Shown here in pieces: positions 5,390-13,144 of a DNA stretch of 13,144 bases. The stretch comes from Holdemanella porci (GTDB lineage Bacteria; Bacillota_I; Bacilli_A; Erysipelotrichales; Erysipelotrichaceae): the NCBI RefSeq assembly GCF_019052655.1, contig NZ_JAHQVB010000057.1, positions 1 to 13,144 of the forward strand. The letters run 5' to 3'. The number at the start of each line of letters is the position of its first letter. Position 1 is the stretch's first letter. Below the pieces are notes generated by a model. It saw nothing but the letters and a program-made list of their open reading frames with translations, ran no database searches and was not told the DNA's origin. The translations under genes and the position numbers were made by a program.

Positions 5390-6611
5390 TTAACTTACGT
5401 CTTTTTGAACGATTCAAACGAATCGTTCTTTTTGTTGCCGGTGAAATGTTTAAAATAATTGCGAATGAAATGAAGTAAGAAAGAATACTACTTCCTCCAT
5501 AAGAAATCAACGGTAATGTGATACCAGTGATTGGAAGTAATCCAACAATCATCCCTGTATTTTGTAGTTGTTGATATAGCAGCATTGCGATAATACCGAT
5601 TACAACAAATCGATCTTTTTTATTTTTTGTTGCGTAAGCTATTTTACATAAATAAATATCTAATAATAAACATAATAATAAGATAAATGTGGTTCCAATA
5701 AAGCCGAAGCATTGTCCAAAAGCAGCAAAGATAAAATCGGTATGTGCTTCTGGAATAGAGACGATATTTGCTTGTAACCCATATCCAGTTAATCCGGCAC
5801 TACCTAATGACAATAACGCAGTATATAACTGGTTCGAACTACCTCGAATGTTACTTTCTGGTTCTAACCATGCATCAATTCTCTGTAGTTTGTATGAAGA
5901 TATAAATGAAGCAAGAATATTAGGGTATTCGAAATATAAGAATAAGAAGGTTCCAACGACAATAACTATAAAGGCGAAAATACCAATAATATACTCTTTG
6001 CGTATACCACTACAACAGACTAAAATGAAAATATTGAATACGATAATAATACAAACACCAGTATCTGGCTGCATCATAATCAAAAATAATGGGGGGAATA
6101 ATATTTTTGCGATTTCCCACAACAACATCAAGTCATCTTTATGTGTTGGATTTGGATGTGCATTTTGATGATCAACAATAATTTGTGAGACTAAAACAAT
6201 TAAAACAATTTTAATAAATTCACTTGGCTGAAAACTACCAATCAAAGGCAGTTGAAACCATGAAATAGCACCATTAACTTCACTGGCAAAAGGAAGTGTG
6301 ATACCCACTAAATTAAATAATAAGCGTGAGAAAAATAAATAAATAAGACATAGCATTAAAATTTTATAGGCCATATCCATATATGAATATATTTTTTTGT
6401 TTTGAAGAATTGAAAGGAAAAACATTGCGACAAATCCTACAATAAACCAAAATAATTGACGATATAAGTAGGAACTTCCGCTTCCAAATTTTATCAGGTT
6501 AAAAGAATTGTATAGTGCAAAACAACTTGTCATACCAAAAAGGATAAGAATTAGAATCAAACCAATATCAATTTGGATGGATTTGTTTTTCCATTGAATT
6601 GTTTGTTTCAT
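5373..6611 (-). CDS. rodA: SEDS-family peptidoglycan glycosyltransferase, RodA/FtsW-like
   Basis: SEDS proteins polymerise lipid II into glycan strands in the membrane together with a class B penicillin-binding protein: RodA for elongation, FtsW for division. The 412 residues contain about ten hydrophobic membrane segments. Family signatures are QPSEFIKI (128-135), QPDTG (181-185), IPEAHTDFIF (286-295, with D292 as the presumed catalytic aspartate) and the block running from QNTGMIVGLLP to SYGGSS (350-375). This last block resembles RodA more than FtsW, but SpoVE and FtsW cannot be excluded by eye. The tail is strongly basic, as expected for a cytoplasmic end. AAGGAGG lies eight bases before the ATG. 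The gene stands alone, divergent from mutS and convergent with nadK, with no penicillin-binding protein gene nearby. Confidence 0.92.
   Translation of the reverse strand: MKQTIQWKNKSIQIDIGLILILILFGMTSCFALYNSFNLIKFGSGSSYLYRQLFWFIVGFVAMFFLSILQNKKIYSYMDMAYKILMLCLIYLFFSRLLFNLVGITLPFASEVNGAISWFQLPLIGSFQPSEFIKIVLIVLVSQIIVDHQNAHPNPTHKDDLMLLWEIAKILFPPLFLIMMQPDTGVCIIIVFNIFILVCCSGIRKEYIIGIFAFIVIVVGTFLFLYFEYPNILASFISSYKLQRIDAWLEPESNIRGSSNQLYTALLSLGSAGLTGYGLQANIVSIPEAHTDFIFAAFGQCFGFIGTTFILLLCLLLDIYLCKIAYATKNKKDRFVVIGIIAMLLYQQLQNTGMIVGLLPITGITLPLISYGGSSILSYFISFAIILNISPATKRTIRLNRSKRRKLININS
5407..5433 (+). terminator. Terminator of nadK, inside the rodA-like coding end
   Basis: GAACGATTC (5407-5415) and GAATCGTTC (5420-5428) form a perfect 9-bp stem with the loop AAAC, followed by TTTTT (5429-5433). 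It sits 17 bases after the nadK stop, within the codons for the basic C-terminus of the convergent SEDS protein. Confidence 0.85.
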
Positions 6612-6640
6612 TAATAAAACCTCCTTATTCAGTATTTTTA

Positions 6641-6649
6641 ATTATAACA
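6641..6649 (-). promoter_or_regulatory. Extended -10 promoter of the rodA-like gene
   Basis: Read on the minus strand the sequence is TG-T-TATAAT, a perfect extended -10 element, 30 bases upstream of the start codon. No convincing -35 hexamer is seen. It is back to back with the mutS promoter, 20 bases away. Confidence 0.6.
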
Positions 6650-6666
6650 TAATTATTTCGAATTTT

Positions 6667-6675
6667 TGTTATAAT
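6667..6675 (+). promoter_or_regulatory. Extended -10 promoter of the mutS operon
   Basis: TG-T-TATAAT gives a perfect extended -10 element, with the predicted start near 6682. That leaves a leader of only about 16 bases, just enough for the AGGATG ribosome site at 6685. It is the only recognisable promoter for the five plus-strand genes that follow. Confidence 0.6.
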
Positions 6676-6697
6676 AGTAGTGTTAGGATGATGATTT

Positions 6698-9238
6698 ATG
6701 GCAGAAAAAAAATATACACCAATGATGCAGCATTACTTGAAAATGAAAGAAGAAAATCCGGATTCGATTTTGTTTTATCGTTTAGGAGATTTTTATGAAA
6801 TGTTTTTTGAAGATGCAAAATTGGTTTCTCAAGAATTAGATTTAGTATTAACAGGAAGAAGTGCTGGCGTTGAAGAAAAGGTACCTATGTGTGGTATTCC
6901 TTTTCATGCCGCAAATTCATATATTCAAAGATTAGTCAAAAAAGGGTATAAAGTAGCTATTTGCGAACAATTGGAAGATCCGTCTAGCGCAAAAGGACTG
7001 GTGGACCGAGGAATTATTAAAATAATTACACCTGGAACTTATATGGATGCAACAATGGATGCCAAGTCAACAAATTATATGGCATCTTGTGATGTTTCAA
7101 GTTTTGAAATTACAGTCATATATTGTGAATTAAGTACAGGTGAATTAAAGTATCAAACGCTACAAAGATCTTTGGTGGCGCTACAAAAGGCTCTTTTGGA
7201 ACAAAATGTAAGTGAGCTTGTTTGTCCGATGACAATGGATAAAAAATGGATGGCTGCCCTAGAAGAAATGGATACAATGCTCATTTCAAAACATAAAAAG
7301 GCAAATATTGATCCTGAGGATCTACCTTTATTAAATGGAATTGAATCCGAATCTTTGAAAGAAGCGTTTGCGCTTTTAATGGCGTATTTAAAAGACACAC
7401 AAAAACAACGTATTGATCATTTTTTACCAATAGAATCTATGGACAAAGATAAAGTTCTTGTTATGGATTATGAAACAAAGAATCATTTGGAGTTGGTTTC
7501 AAGTCAATCTTCGAATGCCAAGGCAGAAAGTCTATGGTCTTTTATGGATAAGTGTCAAAGTGCAATGGGATCAAGAATGTTAAAACGATGGATTGAATAT
7601 CCATTGATTGATGCAGAAAAGATTGCGAAAAGACAAGCAGCGGTTAAAGATTTAAAAGAAAACTTTATGTTAAGAGAAAATCTAAAAGAACATTTAGTGT
7701 ATGTGTATGATATGGAAAGACTTGCAAGTCGTATGGCTTATGGGAATGCAAGTCCTAGAGATGTACTTCAACTTGTAGCGACATTAGAACACGCAAAGCC
7801 TATTTTAGATTTAGCGTCTTCGTTGAATTCGTACCCAGAATTTAATGATGTGCCAGACTGCCAAGAATTATACAATGAAATAAAAAATGCGATTATAGAA
7901 AATCCACCATTAACACTAAAAGAAGGTGGAGTCTTTAATGATGGATACAATCAAGAATTGGATGAAGTTCGAAAAATAGCAAAACAAGGAAAAGACTTTA
8001 TTCTGGAATTAGAAGCGAAAGAACGTGAAAGAACAGGGGTTAAATCATTAAAAGTAGGATATAACCGTGTATTTGGATATTATATTGAAGTTCGTAATGG
8101 AAATTTAGATAATATTAAAGAAGAATTTGGGTATCACCCGAAACAAACACTTGCGAATGCGACACGATTCATTACACAAGAATTAAAAGAAAAAGAAGAA
8201 CAAATTCTACATGCACAAGAGACAAAGGTAAAACTAGAACAAAGTTTGTTTAATGATTTATTGTTGCGAATCAAAAGAGATTTATTTGATTTGCATGCAT
8301 GTGCACAAGCATTATCTACAATTGATGTCCTTGTATCTTTGGCAATTCTTGCCAGTGAAAAAGGATATGTATGTCCAGTTTTCCATCCAGGTTACAATGC
8401 TAATGTGGTAGAGGGTAAGCACCCAATTTTGGATGATCGTATGAAAAAGAAGAGATATGTTTCAAATGATTGGAAAATGTCAGAAGAAGAACATATACAA
8501 TTGATTACTGGACCAAACATGGGTGGTAAATCTACATATATGCGACAAAATGCCTTACTTGTAGTTATGGCACAAATGGGAAGTTTTATTCCAGCTAAAA
8601 CAGCACAACTTCCAATTTTTGATCGAATCTTTACAAGAATCGGAGCATCGGATGATATATTGACAGGAAAAAGTACATTCATGGTGGAAATGATGGAAGC
8701 CAATACAGCTTTACGTTATGCTACAAAACATTCCTTGATTTTATTTGATGAAATTGGTCGTGGAACTGCAACTTATGATGGTATGGCTCTTGCTCAAGCA
8801 ATGCTTGAATATATTGATGAAGCAATCGGAGCAAAAACATTATTTTCGACGCATTATCATGAATTAACGGAATTGGCGGAAGAACATCAATCTATGCGCA
8901 ATGTACATGTTGATGTTCGTGAAGAGAAAAATGAGATTGAATTTAGATATCGTGTAATTGAAGGAAAGGCTGATAAATCTTATGGTATCAATGTTGCTAA
9001 ACTCGCACATTTACCAAAAGTAGTTTTAGACAGAGCTTCACAACTTTTATTGAATTTTGAAAATCAAGATAACAATCAAAATTATCAACCAAGTTTATTT
9101 GTGATTGATCAAGTTCAACCAGAAAAGTCACAACTTTTACAACAACTACAAGAATTAGATGTCGACTCAATGACTCCTAGAGATGCTCTGGATTGTCTTT
9201 ATGAGTTAAAAAAACTAAGCGAAAAAATCGAATCATAA
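6698..9238 (+). CDS. mutS: DNA mismatch repair protein MutS
   Basis: MutS recognises base mismatches and small loops, then uses ATP to become a sliding clamp that recruits MutL. The product is full length at 846 residues. The mismatch-wedge motif GDFYEMF carries the Phe-x-Glu pair at F32 and E34. After the connector, lever and clamp domains comes the ABC-type ATPase: Walker A GPNMGGKST (605-613), the signature region around GASDDILTGKSTF (from 649), Walker B LFDEIGRGT (D684, E685) and the STHYHEL histidine (H719). QPSLF (797-801) fits the consensus for binding the DNA polymerase sliding clamp. The ATG is preceded by a modest AGGATGATG site. It leads the operon, and mutL starts 32 bases downstream. 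Confidence 0.98.
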   Translation: MAEKKYTPMMQHYLKMKEENPDSILFYRLGDFYEMFFEDAKLVSQELDLVLTGRSAGVEEKVPMCGIPFHAANSYIQRLVKKGYKVAICEQLEDPSSAKGLVDRGIIKIITPGTYMDATMDAKSTNYMASCDVSSFEITVIYCELSTGELKYQTLQRSLVALQKALLEQNVSELVCPMTMDKKWMAALEEMDTMLISKHKKANIDPEDLPLLNGIESESLKEAFALLMAYLKDTQKQRIDHFLPIESMDKDKVLVMDYETKNHLELVSSQSSNAKAESLWSFMDKCQSAMGSRMLKRWIEYPLIDAEKIAKRQAAVKDLKENFMLRENLKEHLVYVYDMERLASRMAYGNASPRDVLQLVATLEHAKPILDLASSLNSYPEFNDVPDCQELYNEIKNAIIENPPLTLKEGGVFNDGYNQELDEVRKIAKQGKDFILELEAKERERTGVKSLKVGYNRVFGYYIEVRNGNLDNIKEEFGYHPKQTLANATRFITQELKEKEEQILHAQETKVKLEQSLFNDLLLRIKRDLFDLHACAQALSTIDVLVSLAILASEKGYVCPVFHPGYNANVVEGKHPILDDRMKKKRYVSNDWKMSEEEHIQLITGPNMGGKSTYMRQNALLVVMAQMGSFIPAKTAQLPIFDRIFTRIGASDDILTGKSTFMVEMMEANTALRYATKHSLILFDEIGRGTATYDGMALAQAMLEYIDEAIGAKTLFSTHYHELTELAEEHQSMRNVHVDVREEKNEIEFRYRVIEGKADKSYGINVAKLAHLPKVVLDRASQLLLNFENQDNNQNYQPSLFVIDQVQPEKSQLLQQLQELDVDSMTPRDALDCLYELKKLSEKIES

Positions 9239-9245
9239 ATATGAA

Positions 9246-9257
9246 ATTCATATGAAT
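9246..9257. repeat. ATTCATATGAAT palindrome between mutS and mutL
   Basis: A perfect 12-bp palindrome, identical to the one at 2880-2891, fills the gap between mutS and mutL and touches the mutL ribosome site GGAGGTG (9258-9264). The preceding TATGAA at 9240 adds a further half-site. An identical 12-mer also lies inside dnaX at 1497-1508. Confidence 0.7.
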
Positions 9258-9270
9258 GGAGGTGTGAAGT

Positions 9271-11097
9271 ATGGCTAAGATACATGTATTGAGTGAACAT
9301 TTGACAAATATGATTGCGGCTGGTGAAGTCGTAGAAAGACCGGCTGGAATTGTAAAGGAATGCGTTGAAAACAGTATTGATGCAGGTGCTACAGTCATAG
9401 AAGTTGAAGTATACCAAGGTGGTATTGAACGAATTGTGATTACAGATGATGGCTGTGGAATGGATCATGAAGATGCACATTTAGCATTTATGCGACATGC
9501 CACAAGTAAAATGCATTCAGAAGAAGAATTATTCAATATTCAAACTATGGGATTTAGAGGGGAAGCTTTACCAAGTATTGCTTCTGTTGCCCAAGTTGAA
9601 TTGCAGACAAGCAACGGTGAAGAAGGTACTTTATTAAGATACAACTATGGAAGTTTAGATGTTGATGAAACTTGCAATTGTCCACGAGGAACAAAATTAG
9701 ATGTTTCTGGATTATTTGTTAAAACACCCGCAAGATTTAAACATTTAAAGAGTATTTCTTATGAATTTTCTGTAATTGCCGATTTAATGAATAAGATGGC
9801 ATTATCCCATCCGCAGATTCGTTTTCAACTTTCTCACGATGGAAGAGTTGTATTTCAAACAAGTGGCAATGGAAATATCCAAGAAATTCTATACCAAATG
9901 TATGGTAAAGAAGTAGCTCAGAATGCAATTCAATTTGAAGGAAACAATGAAGATTTTCATATTCATGGATATGCAATCCAGCCCAAAATCAATCGGGCCA
10001 CAAAATATTTTATGTTTTTAACTTTAAATACAAGATTGATTCGCAGTGTCGCAATCCAAAAAGCAATTCTAGATGCATATAGTGATTATATGCCGCCGAA
10101 TCGTTTTCCAATCGTTGTTTTACAAATGGATTCAGATACACAATTGGTTGACGTAAACGTACACCCTAATAAATGGGAGGTTCGTTTGTCAAAACAAGGC
10201 GAAATGCTAGATTTAATCAAAACAACAATTCAAGATGCTTTAAATGCTTCTTTAAAAACAGTAGCTGTTAGTAAACCTGAAAAGAAGAGTGTTGCATTTG
10301 AACAGCCAGAAATACAATATTCATATCCTGTTAAGCAACAGCCAAAAGAGAATAAATCGATTGAACAGAGTTTTAAAAATTATAATCCAGTAGTTATCAA
10401 AGAAAAAAAGGAGCAGATACAGATATATGAAGAAAAATCAGCTCCTGAAATAAAAATACAGGAAGAACCGATTTCATATCCAATTCCTAAGGAAGATAAG
10501 AATGATAAAGGTCCAGAATTCTTTTTGCACCTTCAAGTATTAGCTCAATTGCATGATTCCTATATCTTATGTAGTAATGAAGAAGGTTTGGTTATCGTGG
10601 ATCAGCATGCTGCTCAGGAAAGATATCATTATGAGCAGTTAAACGAAAAATTATTGGTTCAATGTACAAACAAACAACCGCTTATGGTTCCTATTCAATT
10701 GGACGTCTCAAGTAATGTATTGGCTCAATATATGACCATTAATGAAAAAACAGCATTCTTTGGGATTGAATTTGAACCATTTGGAACGGATCAATTGATT
10801 CTTCGTGAAATTCCATTATGGTTTCATGATGTAGACCAAAAACAATTCTTACAAGATTTATTAGATTATTTTGTAGAAAATCAAGACGTAGATATGGCAA
10901 AACTTAGAAAACATATGATTGCGACTATGGCATGCCATAGTTCAATTCGTTTTAATCGACCATTATCTATGCAGGAAATGGAGCAAGTCATTTTAGATTT
11001 ACAAAAGTGTAAACAACCATATCACTGTCCTCATGGAAGACCTACAGTTATTGTGATGAGTGATGGTGAGTTGAGAAAGGAATTTGAACGTGGATAG
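9271..11097 (+). CDS. mutL: DNA mismatch repair endonuclease MutL
   Basis: MutL couples mismatch recognition by MutS to strand incision. The 608-residue product has an N-terminal GHKL ATPase with E30, ENSIDAG (33-39), DDGCGM (59-64) and GFRGEAL (94-100). A variable linker rich in K, E, Q and P spans about 325-415. The C-terminal dimerisation domain holds the nicking-endonuclease motif DQHAAQE (444-450) with E455, a clamp-binding-type motif QPLMVP (469-474) and the metal-site residues ACHSSIR and CPHGRP (586-591). It is therefore the nuclease-active type found in bacteria without MutH. The ATG follows GGAGGTG at good spacing. Its last eight bases overlap the start of miaA. Confidence 0.98.
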   Translation: MAKIHVLSEHLTNMIAAGEVVERPAGIVKECVENSIDAGATVIEVEVYQGGIERIVITDDGCGMDHEDAHLAFMRHATSKMHSEEELFNIQTMGFRGEALPSIASVAQVELQTSNGEEGTLLRYNYGSLDVDETCNCPRGTKLDVSGLFVKTPARFKHLKSISYEFSVIADLMNKMALSHPQIRFQLSHDGRVVFQTSGNGNIQEILYQMYGKEVAQNAIQFEGNNEDFHIHGYAIQPKINRATKYFMFLTLNTRLIRSVAIQKAILDAYSDYMPPNRFPIVVLQMDSDTQLVDVNVHPNKWEVRLSKQGEMLDLIKTTIQDALNASLKTVAVSKPEKKSVAFEQPEIQYSYPVKQQPKENKSIEQSFKNYNPVVIKEKKEQIQIYEEKSAPEIKIQEEPISYPIPKEDKNDKGPEFFLHLQVLAQLHDSYILCSNEEGLVIVDQHAAQERYHYEQLNEKLLVQCTNKQPLMVPIQLDVSSNVLAQYMTINEKTAFFGIEFEPFGTDQLILREIPLWFHDVDQKQFLQDLLDYFVENQDVDMAKLRKHMIATMACHSSIRFNRPLSMQEMEQVILDLQKCKQPYHCPHGRPTVIVMSDGELRKEFERG

Positions 11098-12004
11098 ACA
11101 AAAAGTTTTAGCAATCGTAGGACCAACTGGAATTGGAAAAACAAGCCTTTCTGTATGGTTAGCCAAACAATTGAATGGAGAAATTATTTCCTGCGATAGT
11201 ATGCAAGTATATAAAAAAATGGATATTGGCACGGCCAAAGTAACACAAGAAGAAATGCAAGGCATACATCATGAATTGATTGATGTTCAAAATTATAATG
11301 AACCTTACAATGTAAAGGTTTTTCAAGAAAAATGTCGTACAGCTATCGAAGATGTTGTAAAAAGAGGAAAGTTTCCTATTTTATGCGGAGGAACAGGACT
11401 TTATTTAAAAGCAGCATTATATGACTATGAATTTCAAGAAGAAAACGAAGATATCGCCTATACTGCTTTTTTGAATTCGAAAACGAATGAAGAATTGGTC
11501 GCAATGTTAAAAGAAAAAGATGAAAAAGCTCTAGAAAAAATTCATCCAAACAATCGCAAGCGATTGATTCGTGCTCTACAAATTTGTCGTAGTGGTACTT
11601 CAAAATCAGAACAAGAAGACAAACAACAACATATTCCATTATATGATGTGTATTTTTTAGGTTTAGATGTAGATAGAGATATTTTACATGATCGAATCAA
11701 TAAAAGAGTAGATATTATGTTCGAGAATGGTTTGGTCAAAGAAGTAGAAGATTTATTTACAAATCCAGAAACGTGGGAATATACAAGTTTTCAAGGAATT
11801 GGATATAAAGAGTTTAAAGATTATTTCTTAAAAGAAAAGAGTATCGATGAAGTAAAGACTGCTATAAAAACACATTCTAGACAATATGCGAAAAGACAAT
11901 ATACATGGTTTAAGAATCAGATGCCTGTACATTGGTTTGAAGCACAGAATAGAGATGAAATATATAGTGAAGTAAAGGAATGGTTGATGGATGAAGACAA
12001 ATGA
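11090..12004 (+). CDS. miaA: tRNA dimethylallyltransferase
   Basis: MiaA transfers a dimethylallyl group to N6 of adenosine 37 in tRNAs that read codons starting with U, which steadies codon pairing. The product (304 residues) is full length. It has the P-loop GPTGIGKT (11-18), the substrate-binding SCDSMQVYKKMDIGTAK (34-50), GGTGLYLKA, the segment LDVDRDILHDRINKRVDIM, FQGIGYKEF and the C-terminal THSRQYAKRQYTWFKNQ. I chose the GTG at 11090 since AGAAAGGA (11074-11081) lies eight bases before it; the in-frame TTG at 11084 is too near. It overlaps the end of mutL by eight bases and tcdA by 14, so translation in this operon is probably coupled. The mutS-mutL-miaA order is common in Bacillota. 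Confidence 0.97.
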   Translation: MDRQKVLAIVGPTGIGKTSLSVWLAKQLNGEIISCDSMQVYKKMDIGTAKVTQEEMQGIHHELIDVQNYNEPYNVKVFQEKCRTAIEDVVKRGKFPILCGGTGLYLKAALYDYEFQEENEDIAYTAFLNSKTNEELVAMLKEKDEKALEKIHPNNRKRLIRALQICRSGTSKSEQEDKQQHIPLYDVYFLGLDVDRDILHDRINKRVDIMFENGLVKEVEDLFTNPETWEYTSFQGIGYKEFKDYFLKEKSIDEVKTAIKTHSRQYAKRQYTWFKNQMPVHWFEAQNRDEIYSEVKEWLMDEDK

Positions 12005-12677
12005 GAGAAGTGAATTGTTGCTGGGAAAAGAAGCATTAGAAACACTAAATGATAAGACAGTCCTTGTTGTTGGAGTTGGAGGAGTTGGTTCTTTTTGCGT
12101 AGAGGCCTTAGCAAGAACAGGAATTGGTCATTTAATTCTTATAGACAAAGACTGTGTGGAACCAAGTAATATTAATCGACAATTAGTGGCAACTTTAGAT
12201 ACAGTTAATGAAGTTAAAGTGGATGTATTAAAGAAACGAATTAGTACACTAAATCCTAATTGTATTGTAGATACATATGCATGTTTTTATGATCAAACGA
12301 AAGATGATGAAATATTTTCGCAACCCATTGATTTTGTCGTAGACTGCATTGATTCCATTCAGAGTAAAAAAGATTTGATGCAAGCATGTATTGAGCAAAA
12401 TATACCGTTTTTATCAAGTATGGGAATGGCTAGGCGTAAAGATCCTACAAAATTAGTAGTTACAGAGGTAGAAAAAACAAGTTATGATCCAATGGCTAAA
12501 CAGATTCGTCAGTGGAAAAGAAAAAATCGTATACGCAATAAAATCTGGGTGGTGGCATCTTTAGAACAACCGATTCCAGTAGAGTCAGGACAACCATTGC
12601 CTAGTGCTATTTTTGTACCTGCAAGTGCCGGATTGGTACTTGCGAGTGAATGTGTACAAAGATTGATTGAGTCATAA
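11991..12677 (+). CDS. tcdA: tRNA threonylcarbamoyladenosine dehydratase (TcdA/CsdL), E1-like
   Basis: TcdA uses ATP to cyclise the threonylcarbamoyl group on adenosine 37 of ANN-decoding tRNAs, turning t6A into ct6A. The 228 residues form a ThiF/E1-like fold: GVGGVGS (28-34) in the nucleotide-binding Rossmann region, DKDCVEPSNINRQ (52-64), VDCIDSIQSKKDLM, then MARRKDPTKLVVTEVEKTSYDPMAKQIR and the C-terminal FVPASAGLVLAS. These later segments distinguish TcdA from MoeB and ThiF, as does the absence of the CxxC zinc motifs. It is somewhat shorter than the E. coli enzyme. The ATG lies within the last codons of miaA, with AAGGA about 11 bases upstream. Confidence 0.92.
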   Translation: MKTNERSELLLGKEALETLNDKTVLVVGVGGVGSFCVEALARTGIGHLILIDKDCVEPSNINRQLVATLDTVNEVKVDVLKKRISTLNPNCIVDTYACFYDQTKDDEIFSQPIDFVVDCIDSIQSKKDLMQACIEQNIPFLSSMGMARRKDPTKLVVTEVEKTSYDPMAKQIRQWKRKNRIRNKIWVVASLEQPIPVESGQPLPSAIFVPASAGLVLASECVQRLIES

Positions 12678-12692
12678 AGAGGTAATAATGAT

Positions 12693-13025
12693 ATGAAGGA
12701 TGTATTTATTGTAAATCCCAAATCAGGGAAAAATAGTCAATATGAATTAATACAAGAAATCAAAGAGCATTTTCAAGGAAAACGTATTATCATTGAAAAA
12801 ACAAAAAGTCCTGAACATGCGACGTTTATCGCAAAAAAGTATGCTCTATCCAATGAACCTGTGCATTTGTATGTGTGTGGCGGAGATGGTACTTTGCATG
12901 AAGTTATTAATGGGTGTGCCGAAAAAGAAAATGTGACTATTTCTGTGATTCCAATTGGAACGGGGAATGATTTTGTGAAATATTTCGAAGATTTAAAAAG
13001 CTCCTCTTTTGCAAATGGGTGGTAA
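12693..13025 (+). pseudogene. dgkB: Diacylglycerol/lipid kinase of the DgkB/YegS type, truncated
   Basis: Intact members are about 300 residues and phosphorylate diacylglycerol or a related lipid at the membrane, recycling it for phospholipid synthesis. Here only the N-terminal catalytic half remains: NPKSGK (8-13), GGDGTLHEVING (63-74) and PIGTGNDFVKYFED (87-100). After about residue 102 the sequence stops resembling the family and ends with SSSFANGW and a stop; the C-terminal lid domain is absent. The break coincides with the end of an opposite-strand reading frame, which suggests an insertion near 12999. The rest of the gene may lie beyond the window. It starts 15 bases after tcdA with an AGAGGT site and is the last gene of the operon. 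The fragment should not be active. Confidence 0.8.
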
Positions 13026-13033
13026 TCATTCGC

Positions 13034-13144
13034 TTATTTACTATGTTTAGAGCTCATTGCATCCCGATATCGCACTTTTTTTGGCGATAAAACTGCCATT
13101 TCAATAAATTTTAACACCTTATCATACTTGTCCTTTGGCTCATT
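13034..13144 (-). CDS. C-terminal end of an unidentified protein, probably a transposase of an inserted element
   Basis: On the minus strand, an open frame enters from the window edge and ends at the stop at 13034-13036. Its last 36 residues include KYDKVLKFIEMAVLSPKKV and then RYRDAMSSKHSK, basic at the end. I cannot assign a family from so little. Two facts point to a mobile element: the frame runs against the operon, and it begins just where the lipid kinase gene breaks off. The bases 12999-13033 between the two would then be the element's terminal region, but no inverted repeat can be confirmed with only one end visible. Confidence 0.45.
   Translation of the reverse strand, partial: NEPKDKYDKVLKFIEMAVLSPKKVRYRDAMSSKHSK

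Noticed and set aside
5689..6168. 159-codon plus-strand open frame opposite the rodA-like gene
   Set aside because: It is a shadow of the SEDS gene on the other strand, whose membrane segments and family motifs are clear.

Overview
The window is a low-GC bacterial chromosome segment carrying a core set of housekeeping genes in a Bacillota (Firmicutes) style: dnaX followed by recR, a YjbK-like CYTH protein next to NAD kinase, a RodA/FtsW protein, and mutS-mutL-miaA. Strong purine-rich ribosome binding sites, extended -10 promoters (TGnTATAAT) and hairpin-plus-T-run terminators fit this. An Erysipelotrichia-like lineage is my guess from gene order and base composition; nothing in the window proves it.

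Layout. (1) 1-361: the left end of an IS200/IS605-type element on the minus strand. It has a tnpA with an apparent one-base frameshift and a 21-bp hairpin that abuts the dnaX promoter. (2) 428-2837: a dnaX-recR operon on the plus strand, closed by a terminator; the ybaB/yaaK gene that usually sits between them is absent. (3) 2838-3470: about 630 bp without a credible gene, very AT-rich and studded with copies of the palindrome TTCATATGAA and its near-matches. (4) 3471-4019: an unrecognised protein with an N-terminal helix-turn-helix/winged region, a long coiled coil and a short aromatic-basic tail. (5) 4016-6611: a CYTH-domain protein (minus), NAD kinase (plus) and a RodA-like SEDS glycosyltransferase (minus), with both convergent pairs overlapping at their stop codons. 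(6) 6698-13025: a tightly packed plus-strand operon mutS-mutL-miaA-tcdA-dgkB. (7) 12999-13144: the lipid kinase gene dgkB breaks off after about 100 residues, and the C-terminal end of an opposite-strand reading frame, probably part of an inserted element, follows.

How the genes work together. DnaX and RecR serve replication and recombinational repair. MutS and MutL form a mismatch-repair pair of the MutH-less type: MutL carries the endonuclease motif and both proteins carry clamp-binding motifs. MiaA and TcdA each modify adenosine 37 of tRNAs. NAD kinase supplies NADP, and the SEDS protein builds peptidoglycan.

The most interesting part is regions 3 and 4. A cluster of palindromic sites directly upstream of a DNA-binding coiled-coil protein, beside genes that often lie near oriC, has the layout of a chromosome-anchoring or nucleoid-organising module. 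RacA and Noc are functional analogies only. This is inference and may prove to be no more than autoregulation or decayed repeats.
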